Assembly (NCBI GenBank): GCA_009785545.1
Contig: WQWD01000082.1
Location: 1-9,123 of the forward strand
Reading direction: 5' to 3'
Source: Treponema sp.
GTDB taxonomy: Bacteria; Spirochaetota; Spirochaetia; Treponematales; Breznakiellaceae
Length of the DNA stretch: 9,123 nucleotides
Below the pieces are notes generated by a model, which searched no databases, had not been told where the DNA came from, and was given only the letters and a program-made list of their open reading frames with translations. Of this stretch, positions 1 to 5,546 are shown in pieces (positions within the stretch are counted from its first letter, which is position 1; each line of letters starts with the position of its first letter). Made by a program: the position numbers and the translations under genes.

Positions 1-23
1 ATAACACTATATTTGATAAAACT

Positions 24-52
24 TTGACAAGTATCAATAAATACAGTATGTT
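24..52 (+). promoter_or_regulatory. Candidate sigma-70 promoter for trpB2
   Basis: A perfect -35 hexamer TTGACA (24-29) is followed after 17 bases by TATGTT (47-52), a 4/6 match to the -10 consensus. Transcription would begin near 59, about 30 bases before the GTG start. The position and spacing fit; the -10 is weak, so this is a prediction only. Confidence 0.5.
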
Positions 53-77
53 ATGGTTTGGAAATCTTTTTCATTTT

Positions 78-82
78 AGGAG
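78..82 (+). promoter_or_regulatory. Ribosome binding site supporting the GTG start of trpB2
   Basis: AGGAG lies 6 bases before GTG at 89. This good Shine-Dalgarno match supports the GTG as the real start, although it is not ATG. Confidence 0.7.
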
Positions 83-88
83 CGATCA

Positions 89-1474
89 GTGACAAATAAA
101 ATCCCAACAAGAATTTACCTTTCCGAAGACGAAATGCCGAAGTTTTGGTACAACCTCAGGGCGGACATGAAAGACAAGCCCGATCCGATACTACACCCTA
201 AAACCTTAAAACCTGTTACTTCTGAGGATCTTGCCGGAGTATTTTGCAAAAGCGTAATAGAGCAGGAGCTAGATGAGAGTACGCGCGAAATACCTATTCC
301 TGCCGATATTCTGGATTTTTATCGAGCGTATCGGCCTTCTCCGCTTATACGGGCGTATTATCTGGAAAGAGCTCTTGATACGCCGGCGCATATTTACTAC
401 AAATTCGAGGGAACCAATACATCCGGCTCTCATAAACTTAATTCCGCCGGGCCTCAAGGATATTATGCCAAAGCGGAAGGTTTTACATCACTAACCACAG
501 AAACTGGAGCCGGACAGTGGGGGACTGCGATGGCGATGGCTTGCGGGTTTTACGATCTAAAATTGACAGTATACATGGTAAAAGTCAGCGCCGAGCAAAA
601 GCCGTACCGCAAAGCGCTGATGGAAGCGTATGGAGCCAACGTTATTCCGTCTCCTTCTGATATTACTGAATCCGGGCGAAAAATCCTGTCCGATGATCCC
701 TTGTCAACCGGCTCTTTGGGCTGCGCTATTTCCGAAGCGATCGAAACGGCGGTAAAAACCGATAAATGCCGGTATGTGCTTGGAAGCGTTCTTAATCATG
801 TCATGTTACATCAAACTGTTATCGGTTTGGAAGCAAAAACAGCGTTAGACAAATACGGAATAAAACCTGACATAATTATTGGCTGCGCCGGAGGCGGTTC
901 AAACTTGGGCGGGCTTATAGCTCCGTTTATGAGAGAAAAACTAAACGGCAGCTCAAAGACCCGCTTTATCGCGGTAGAACCGGCTTCGTGTCCTTCGTTC
1001 ACACGAGGCAGATATGCTTATGATTTTGGCGATACGGCAAAAACGACCCCGCTTATCAGGATGAATACATTGGGCAGCGGTTATATTCCGTCTGCAAACC
1101 ACGCAGGCGGCTTGCGTTATCACGGAATGAACTCGACACTTTCCAAATTGTATCAGGACGGTTACATGGAAGCTCGTGCGGAAACACAAATCGGCGTATT
1201 TGATGCAGCGATAAAGTTTATGAAAGTCGAAGGCATACTTCCAGCGCCGGAATCTTCTCACGCAATCAAAGCCGCTATAGATGAGGCTCTTGAATGTAAA
1301 AAAACAGGCGAAAAAAAGGTTATCCTTTTTGGTTTAAGCGGAACGGGTTTTTTTGATATGACAGCTTACACAGCGTATAACGAAAAAACAATGAGCGACT
1401 ATACCCCGAGCGATACTGATCTTAAACGTGGTTTCGATTCCATCCCGGATATACCGCAGAATGTGTGCCGTTAG
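89..1474 (+). CDS. trpB: Tryptophan synthase beta chain, TrpB2 type
   Basis: PLP enzyme that condenses indole with L-serine to give L-tryptophan in the cytoplasm. The 461-residue length and long N-terminal extension fit the TrpB2 subgroup rather than the roughly 400-residue TrpB1. Visible motifs: the PLP lysine K116 in TSGSHKLNSA (111-120), TETGAGQWG (137-145) with the catalytic glutamate E138, the glycine-rich PLP phosphate loop AGGGSN (267-272), and GLSGTG near the C-terminus (415-420). It starts with GTG, supported by AGGAG 6 bases upstream. No trpA or other trp gene is in the window. TrpB2 proteins are often encoded away from trpA and may work on free indole, so indole salvage is a reasonable inference. 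A serine deaminase-like side role cannot be excluded. Family assignment is firm; physiological role is not. Confidence 0.95.
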   Translation: MTNKIPTRIYLSEDEMPKFWYNLRADMKDKPDPILHPKTLKPVTSEDLAGVFCKSVIEQELDESTREIPIPADILDFYRAYRPSPLIRAYYLERALDTPAHIYYKFEGTNTSGSHKLNSAGPQGYYAKAEGFTSLTTETGAGQWGTAMAMACGFYDLKLTVYMVKVSAEQKPYRKALMEAYGANVIPSPSDITESGRKILSDDPLSTGSLGCAISEAIETAVKTDKCRYVLGSVLNHVMLHQTVIGLEAKTALDKYGIKPDIIIGCAGGGSNLGGLIAPFMREKLNGSSKTRFIAVEPASCPSFTRGRYAYDFGDTAKTTPLIRMNTLGSGYIPSANHAGGLRYHGMNSTLSKLYQDGYMEARAETQIGVFDAAIKFMKVEGILPAPESSHAIKAAIDEALECKKTGEKKVILFGLSGTGFFDMTAYTAYNEKTMSDYTPSDTDLKRGFDSIPDIPQNVCR

Positions 1475-1540
1475 TTGGCTGTCAGTCGGCTGTTAGCCCC
1501 ATGAATTTATGAGGACACTCAAATCATCCGATAATGAAAT

Positions 1541-1545
1541 AGGAG
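1541..1545 (+). promoter_or_regulatory. Ribosome binding site that points to an ATT start codon
   Basis: AGGAG sits 6 bases before ATT at 1552 but 18 bases before the first conventional start (TTG, 1564). The spacing decides for ATT. Confidence 0.6.
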
Positions 1546-1551
1546 TATACC

Positions 1552-2064
1552 ATTAAAAAGCTATTGTTGATTTTTGTTGTTCTAATGACAGTTATATTGC
1601 CGGTCGCATTATTTGCGCAAGAAGATCAAGTTGTTCTCTTCCACGGTTTTCCATGGGGAACCAGCGTACAGGATTTTACAGCCGCAGTGGGTGAGCCTGC
1701 CCATACCGAAGAGTTTAACGGCCTTCAATCATTGGTTTTTCGAAATATTCGTGCGTTTGGATATTCTGCGTTTATGGTAGCGTTTTTTTCGGACAATGGT
1801 CTTGAAGGCGGCACTTTTTATTTTGAGACAACCGGCCTCGAAGAGCTCATGAGGTGTTACGCTGATATTCAAACTGCGCTTATAGCATTGTATGGACCTA
1901 CTTTGCTTTACGAAGAGTTAGGCAGAGAAATGCGTATTTATGAAACTTCATGGAATCTTTCTGACGGATATATTTATCTTAGGGTAAACACACGCTGGTG
2001 GGATGAACCTGTAACGCTTTGGTTTTCATCTCCAGAATTAACAAGACTCTTAAGAGGAAACTGA
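1552..2064 (+). CDS. Small exported protein of unknown function, probable ATT start
   Basis: The function is not recognised. From ATT at 1552 the protein has 170 residues and starts (M)KKLLLIFVVLMTVILPVAL, a textbook signal peptide with a lysine pair and a hydrophobic core, with likely cleavage around LFA-QED. If it began at TTG 1564 it would lose the lysines and lie 18 bases from AGGAG, so ATT is preferred. No ATG or GTG exists in frame back to the TAG at 1540. The mature part (about 147 residues) has an FPWGTSVQDF start, alternating hydrophobic strands and a CY..IQ..L..LYGP helix. It resembles small periplasmic or outer-surface proteins that I associate with treponemes, an impression that could not be searched. 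No lipobox cysteine is seen. It follows trpB2 by 77 bases on the same strand. Its 3' end overlaps the end of convergent mnmA by 15 bases. Confidence 0.75.
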   Translation: MKKLLLIFVVLMTVILPVALFAQEDQVVLFHGFPWGTSVQDFTAAVGEPAHTEEFNGLQSLVFRNIRAFGYSAFMVAFFSDNGLEGGTFYFETTGLEELMRCYADIQTALIALYGPTLLYEELGREMRIYETSWNLSDGYIYLRVNTRWWDEPVTLWFSSPELTRLLRGN

Positions 2065-3114
2065 TTCAAATATAGTTCCTCCGCCAATTACAATGTCTCC
2101 ATCGTACATTACAACAGCCTGCCCGGGCGTTATCGCACGTTGAGGTTTGTCGAATTCAATATGAAGGGTGTCCTCTTCGGTTTGCTCGGCAATGGCATTT
2201 TGTTCTGTCTGTAAATAACGTGTTTTTACCATAACTCGTGTAGGCTTTTTTAAATCCGCACAGGCTATCAGGTTGACAGCGTTAGCAGACAATGCTTTGC
2301 TGAATAAAGTGTTGTCTGGTCCCAGTGTAACCGTATTTGCGGCAGTTGACTTGGAAGCTACATAAACAGGAACGTTAGCCGCAACTCCGAGTCCTCTGCG
2401 CTGTCCGATTGTATAACGGATAAGTCCCTTGTGTTTTCCGATTGTTTTTCCTTCCATGTTAAGGATGTCCCCGTGCGGATATGTTTTGCCCGTATATGCC
2501 TCGATGAATTTGCCGTAATCGCCGTCGGGTACAAAACAAATGTCCTGACTTTCTCCCTTGCCGGCGTTAACAAAATTTTTGTTTTCCGCTATTTTTCGCA
2601 CTGTTTCTTTTTCGAGATCTCCCAGCGGAAAACGTGTCCGCTTAAGCTGTTTTTGAGTCAGGCAGTACAAAACATAACTTTGATCTTTTTTTTCGTCTAA
2701 CGCTTTTAACAATAAATATCTGCCGCTGACGGGGTCTTCTTTTATTCGTGCGTAATGCCCGGTGACAAGCAGATCAAAGTCAAGCTGACGGGTTCGCAAC
2801 AGGAGAGAATTAAACTTGATATGACGGTTACATTCAATGCAGGGGTTTGGGGTAAGGCCTTGTTCGTAGGATTCTATAAAATGACGGACAACATATTTAT
2901 CAAACTCTTCGGTAAAATTAAGTACATAATGATCCATGCCAAGAGCGAAGGCAGTTTTTCTGGCATCGTTTACATCCGCAAGCGAACAGCAGCTGCTTTC
3001 GCCGTTAAAAAGCTTTAATGTTATGCCGACACATTCGAAACCTTGCTCTAAACTAAGGGCGGCGGCAACAGAACTGTCAACGCCGCCCGACATAGCGATT
3101 ACTGCTTTGTTCAA
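2050..3114 (-). CDS. mnmA: tRNA-specific 2-thiouridylase MnmA
   Basis: Installs the 2-thio group on U34 of the glutamate, glutamine and lysine tRNAs, using ATP to adenylate the base and a persulfide as sulfur donor. Evidence: the PP-loop SGGVDSS (9-15), the catalytic cysteine C95 in NPCIECN (90-96), the second active-site cysteine C193 in SQDICFV (189-195), the TGHYARI segment (118-124), the YTIGQRRGLG motif (234-243) and a C-terminal beta-barrel region. At 354 residues it is full length. It starts with TTG at 3112-3114, sharing TTGA with the TGA stop of rubrerythrin. The next ATG is codon 8, inside the strand before the PP-loop, so it cannot be the start. No clear Shine-Dalgarno is seen, so translation probably depends on coupling to the upstream gene. 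An SCCSLADVNDA segment (41-51) precedes the usual helix. Confidence 0.96.
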   Translation of the reverse strand: MNKAVIAMSGGVDSSVAAALSLEQGFECVGITLKLFNGESSCCSLADVNDARKTAFALGMDHYVLNFTEEFDKYVVRHFIESYEQGLTPNPCIECNRHIKFNSLLLRTRQLDFDLLVTGHYARIKEDPVSGRYLLLKALDEKKDQSYVLYCLTQKQLKRTRFPLGDLEKETVRKIAENKNFVNAGKGESQDICFVPDGDYGKFIEAYTGKTYPHGDILNMEGKTIGKHKGLIRYTIGQRRGLGVAANVPVYVASKSTAANTVTLGPDNTLFSKALSANAVNLIACADLKKPTRVMVKTRYLQTEQNAIAEQTEEDTLHIEFDKPQRAITPGQAVVMYDGDIVIGGGTIFESVSS

Positions 3115-3653
3115 TAGTTTTCTGGTTTGATCTGGAAGTACGCCTTAGGATGTTTACAAACCGGACAAAGCTCAGGCGCTTTTTGAGATGTGGCTATATG
3201 TCCGCAGTTGGAACAATGCCATGATTTGCTGTCATCGCGTGCAAATACAACCCCGCTTTCGATATTGGCGAGAAGTTTTCGATAACGTTCTTCATGTTCT
3301 TTTTCGATTTTGCCAACCATATTAAATAAAGCGGCAATAACGTCAAAGCCTTCTTCTTTTGCGGTTTTCTCAAAACCTGCGTACATATCTGTCCACTCAT
3401 GGTTTTCGCCGTTGGCGGCATCTTTTAAGTTTTCTGTAGTTGCCGGAATATCATCGCCGTGCAGAAGTTTAAACCAAATTTTTGCGTGTTCTTTTTCGTT
3501 TAAAGCAGTCTCGCGAAATATCGCGCCAATTTGTTGATAACCTTCTTTTTCTGCTTTTGAAGCGAAATACTGATACTTTGTGTGAGCTTGCGATTCGCCA
3601 GCGAATGCCGCCATCAGATTTTGTTCGGTTTTCGAACCTTTTAATTCAGCCAT
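3111..3653 (-). CDS. rbr: Rubrerythrin
   Basis: Cytoplasmic non-haem iron peroxidase that reduces hydrogen peroxide in anaerobes, taking electrons through its own rubredoxin domain. The N-terminal ferritin-like four-helix domain carries the full diiron ligand set: E20, E53xxH56, E83xxE86 and E117xxH120. The C-terminal rubredoxin-like domain has C147xxC150 and C163xxC166. At 180 residues it is close to the usual 190. ATG start with GAGGAG (3659-3664) 5 bases upstream. It is the first gene of a two-gene unit with mnmA (4-base overlap), driven by the promoter at 3684-3712. No residue needed for activity is missing. The pairing with mnmA may reflect cotranscription only, although both use sulfur or iron chemistry sensitive to oxidants. 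Confidence 0.97.
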   Translation of the reverse strand: MAELKGSKTEQNLMAAFAGESQAHTKYQYFASKAEKEGYQQIGAIFRETALNEKEHAKIWFKLLHGDDIPATTENLKDAANGENHEWTDMYAGFEKTAKEEGFDVIAALFNMVGKIEKEHEERYRKLLANIESGVVFARDDSKSWHCSNCGHIATSQKAPELCPVCKHPKAYFQIKPENY

Positions 3654-3683
3654 ATAGTCTCCTCATAAAAATTTATACATACA

Positions 3684-3712
3684 AATATAATGTAAAAGCG
3701 TTCTTTAGACAA
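3684..3712 (-). promoter_or_regulatory. Sigma-70 promoter of rbr-mnmA
   Basis: On the minus strand TTGTCT (3707-3712, 4/6) is followed after exactly 17 bases by TATATT (3684-3689, 5/6). The transcript would begin near 3677, leaving a leader of about 24 bases with GAGGAG before the ATG. I looked for a PerR-type box and saw no convincing one. Confidence 0.6.
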
Positions 3713-3773
3713 GTAAGGATACGCAGTAAGTATGCGCAATTTCCTTTTTTGCCTATTATTTTTTTGTAACTTT

Positions 3774-3790
3774 AAATTGCCGGGCAATTT
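3774..3790. repeat. 17-bp odd palindrome upstream of the rbr promoter
   Basis: AAATTGCC and GGCAATTT flank a single central G in perfect dyad symmetry. It lies 61 bases upstream of the rbr -35 hexamer and directly next to the cassette core site at 3791. There is no T-run after it on either strand, so it is not a standard terminator. It could be a protein binding site or the remnant of an older recombination site; the sequence does not decide. Confidence 0.5.
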
Positions 3791-3791
3791 C

Positions 3792-3965
3792 ACCTAACGT
3801 TTAAGGTAACTGACGTTTTGCCAGCCCGAATAAGGGCTTGCGCAGCAAGACCAGGTCTGGCAAAATGTGGGTGGAGTGAGGCGTGGGAATGGAGCGTAGC
3901 GAAATGAACTAGCCGAACATAATCCTAGCTGCCCTCCGGCGGCGTACAGTTACCGATTGTTAAGT
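3792..3965 (-). other. Integron attC-like recombination site (59-base-element type)
   Basis: Read on the minus strand, the site begins with ACTTAAC (R'', fits RYYYAAC, 3959-3965), then GGTAACTGTACG (L'', 3943-3954). It ends with CGTCAGTTACC (L', 3805-3815) and GTTAGGT (R', fits GTTRRRY, 3792-3798). The L arms are complementary except for one extra base in L'', as in attC extrahelical bases. The R cores pair at 6 of 7 positions. Inside, 3813-3824 and 3857-3868 form a further 11/12 inverted repeat, with a nested CTTGC/GCAAG hairpin. Spacers of 4 and 6 bases separate the R and L boxes. At 174 bp it is longer than most described attC sites (about 57-141 bp). The matching core at 5539-5546 strengthens the call. 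Confidence 0.72.
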
Positions 3966-4020
3966 GCTGGTTTGCTATTTGACTTTTTACTCTTACTCTA
4001 TCTCACCAACTTCTTTTGCT

Positions 4021-4341
4021 TTAGATACTTAAATTAGTCCCACAGGTGGAGCAAAATTTTATACCTGCTTGCCTCTTTACTTTGTTACCACATGTGCCAC
4101 ATAATACTTCTGATTCATTAACCTTTATTTCTTCTTTTTTACTTCCAAAATAATTAGGAGCAAAGCCTACCGTTAACAGTGCTATAAATCCAAAAAAGAA
4201 ACCAAAAATACCCCATAAAACACTGTTATACCCTTTTTTCTCAGCAAGCCAACCTGTAAGAAATGCAGTTGAAAAATAATAAATAACCAAAGTAATTACA
4301 ATTACTGTTAAATAACCTGCAAATGGATCATGCATCCCCAT
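4021..4341 (-). CDS. Small membrane protein with C-terminal zinc ribbon
   Basis: The function is not known. The 106-residue protein has two predicted membrane segments (about 9-29 and 41-61), then a short linker and one zinc ribbon with C81xxC84 and C97xxC100. The segment VNESEVLCGTCGNKVKRQAG (74-93) and what follows are nearly the same as the last zinc ribbon of the upstream gene, and the DNA matches 83 of 100 bases, so one copy derives from the other. ATG at 4339-4341 is supported by AGGAGG (4347-4352) 5 bases upstream. The gene overlaps the end of the 366-residue gene by 14 bases, so the two are cotranscribed. It lies next to the attC-like site, at the 3' end of the cassette. Function could be regulatory or structural in the membrane. 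Confidence 0.82.
   Translation of the reverse strand: MGMHDPFAGYLTVIVITLVIYYFSTAFLTGWLAEKKGYNSVLWGIFGFFFGFIALLTVGFAPNYFGSKKEEIKVNESEVLCGTCGNKVKRQAGIKFCSTCGTNLSI
4031..4130 (-). repeat. Direct repeat copy A encoding a zinc ribbon
   Basis: This 100-bp stretch matches 4371-4470 at 83 of 100 positions by direct comparison, with no gaps and an offset of exactly 340 bases. It encodes most of the zinc ribbon of the 106-residue protein. Confidence 0.85.
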
Positions 4342-5428
4342 TTTTTCCTCCTGATCTTTGTTCTAAATTTAAATTATTTCCACAGGAGGAGCAAAACTTT
4401 ATGCCAGCTTGCTCTTTTACTTTGTTGCCACAGGTGGAACATAATATTTCTGACTCATTAACTTTTACTTCTGCTCCGCAATACTGACAAAAAATAGCAT
4501 CCTTATTTAATAACATCTTGCAAGAGGCACATTTTTTTTCATTTTCTACATTTACATCATATGGATATGTTGAAGCCGTTTCACCTTGTAACAGATTATT
4601 GTTAAATATATTCAATGCTATGACGCAAATGACTGTTCCTGCACCTACTATGAGCGTAAAAAATAATAATGCGTAATTGGTTGTTGTCGAAAATACTGTA
4701 AAGCTCAATATCATATTTTGAGCAAAATTAAGCATATTACCAGTTAAAGAGGAAACAATTACTGATATAAATGCAATTAAAAATGATATACCTAGTCCTA
4801 TGTATGTTAAAATTGAAAATATTTTTATATTTTCAAATGGTTTGAACAAATTTGCAATTATGTTGTTCCAAATATTACTAACTAAGGATAAGGACAATCG
4901 AAAATATATTATTGAAAATGCTAATATACTTCCACCTAAGAGTAGTAACAAAAATAATCCAGGCACAATATTCACCGCTGTATCTGCTACCGTTACCAAT
5001 GCAATAAATAAAGATAAAACAATCAAACATGATGCTATAAAAATGATAAATATATATATTTTAAATAATGTTAATGCTGGAAATGTTTTTTCTGGTTCTT
5101 TGGGAGCTTTGGAAGCTGCAAAAATTAACCAGAAACCCGTTATGGGCAATGCAATTATTAACATAGATAATATTGTTAATATATTGAGTGCTGTAAACGT
5201 CATAAATATACTACCTACGGAGTATAAAATTATTCCAACTAAAAAAAGTGTAGAGCTACCTACACTGTGTAATTTTTCTATGTAACTTCCCGGGGCATAA
5301 TGGGTTACTGCTGGTTTTTTATATGAGGTATAATTTTGTGATTGTTGAATGTTATTATTCTGAATACCTCTTCCACATTCTGCACAAAATTTTCCAACCA
5401 TTTTATTTCCACATTCTACACAATACAT
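4328..5428 (-). CDS. Multi-pass membrane protein with three zinc ribbons
   Basis: The function is not known. The 366-residue protein starts with a zinc ribbon MYCVECGN (C3xxC6, C15xxC18), then a polar Gln/Asn-rich linker (22-36). A membrane region of about six segments follows (roughly 60-80, 82-106, 122-146, 154-178, 204-228, 251-275). Two more zinc ribbons lie at the C-terminus (C300xxC303 with C314xxC317; C330xxC333 with C346xxC349). Zinc-ribbon ends on a multi-pass core occur in several uncharacterised bacterial families. The last ribbon is the one duplicated in the downstream gene. ATG at 5426-5428 has the purine-rich AAGGA (5438-5442) 9 bases upstream, behind a near-consensus promoter. 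AT-rich composition sets it apart from mnmA, thyA and the other neighbours, in line with acquisition as a cassette. Confidence 0.85.
   Translation of the reverse strand: MYCVECGNKMVGKFCAECGRGIQNNNIQQSQNYTSYKKPAVTHYAPGSYIEKLHSVGSSTLFLVGIILYSVGSIFMTFTALNILTILSMLIIALPITGFWLIFAASKAPKEPEKTFPALTLFKIYIFIIFIASCLIVLSLFIALVTVADTAVNIVPGLFLLLLLGGSILAFSIIYFRLSLSLVSNIWNNIIANLFKPFENIKIFSILTYIGLGISFLIAFISVIVSSLTGNMLNFAQNMILSFTVFSTTTNYALLFFTLIVGAGTVICVIALNIFNNNLLQGETASTYPYDVNVENEKKCASCKMLLNKDAIFCQYCGAEVKVNESEILCSTCGNKVKEQAGIKFCSSCGNNLNLEQRSGGKNGDA
4347..4352 (-). promoter_or_regulatory. Strong ribosome binding site inside the end of the 366-residue gene
   Basis: AGGAGG lies 5 bases before the ATG at 4341 and within the last codons of the upstream gene. 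It fixes the start of the 106-residue protein at 4341 rather than at the second ATG (4333-4335). Confidence 0.8.
4371..4470 (-). repeat. Direct repeat copy B encoding a zinc ribbon
   Basis: Partner of the repeat at 4031-4130 (83 of 100 identical, ungapped). It encodes the last zinc ribbon of the 366-residue protein. Many differences are at third codon positions, which suggests selection on the protein since duplication. Confidence 0.85.
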
Positions 5429-5469
5429 TCTTCCCCTTCCTTTTTCAATAAAATACGTTAGTATTAGGT

Positions 5470-5484
5470 AATGATTTCATCATT
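5470..5484. promoter_or_regulatory. Candidate operator dyad over the cassette promoter
   Basis: AATGAT and ATCATT flank a 3-base centre in perfect dyad symmetry. The dyad covers the last bases of the -10 hexamer and the predicted start of transcription, where a repressor would block initiation. No regulator gene is nearby, so the role is inference. Confidence 0.4.
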
Positions 5485-5509
5485 ATAACATATAAATATT
5501 ATTTGTCAA
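5482..5509 (-). promoter_or_regulatory. Strong promoter of the cassette genes
   Basis: On the minus strand a perfect TTGACA (5504-5509) and a perfect TATAAT (5482-5487) are separated by 16 bases. A TG one base before the -10 makes it an extended -10 (TGTTATAAT). Transcription would begin near 5475, about 47 bases before the ATG of the 366-residue gene. This is the best promoter in the window. It lies inside the cassette, so the genes do not depend on an integron promoter. Confidence 0.8.
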
Positions 5510-5538
5510 GGTATATTTTGAAATATTTTGCAAACTTG

Positions 5539-5546
5539 CACCTAAC
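5539..5546 (-). other. Cassette 5' core site (GTTAGGTG on the minus strand)
   Basis: CACCTAAC on the plus strand is identical to 3791-3798 and matches GTTRRRY on the minus strand. It contains the TAG stop codon of the DUF368 gene (5542-5544), and the predicted cut falls inside that gene's last serine codon. Confidence 0.6.

Larger units (their letters stand above)
3798..5545 (-). mobile_element. Probable single integron gene cassette, two genes with own promoter
   Basis: The block is bounded by identical CACCTAAC 8-mers (3791-3798 and 5539-5546), which read GTTAGGTG on the minus strand. Cleavage between G and TT in each core gives a 1748-bp unit. In cassette order it holds a short leader, promoter, two overlapping genes and the attC site at its 3' end, all in the same minus orientation. 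It is visibly more AT-rich than the genes on either side, which fits separate origin. No integrase, transposase or second attC is in the window, so this would be a cassette away from an integron platform or a remnant of an array. A transposon with an 8-bp target duplication would also give the repeats, but no transposase or terminal inverted repeat is seen. Confidence 0.68.

Noticed and set aside
1478..1499. GGCTGT repeats and a GGCT-GTT-AGCC hairpin after trpB2 as a terminator
   Set aside because: The stem is only 4 pairs and no T-run follows.
3660..3700. PerR-type operator at the rbr promoter
   Set aside because: The region is AT-rich and only loosely symmetric; no match good enough to call.
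4800..5285. 161-codon frame on the plus strand
   Set aside because: It is antisense to the membrane-protein gene, which has zinc ribbons, a start signal and a promoter. The frame is an AT-rich shadow full of Asn, Ile and Lys.
3791..5546. Transposon with 8-bp target duplication
   Set aside because: No transposase gene or terminal inverted repeats lie inside the cores, whereas one end folds as an attC-like site. Kept only as an alternative.
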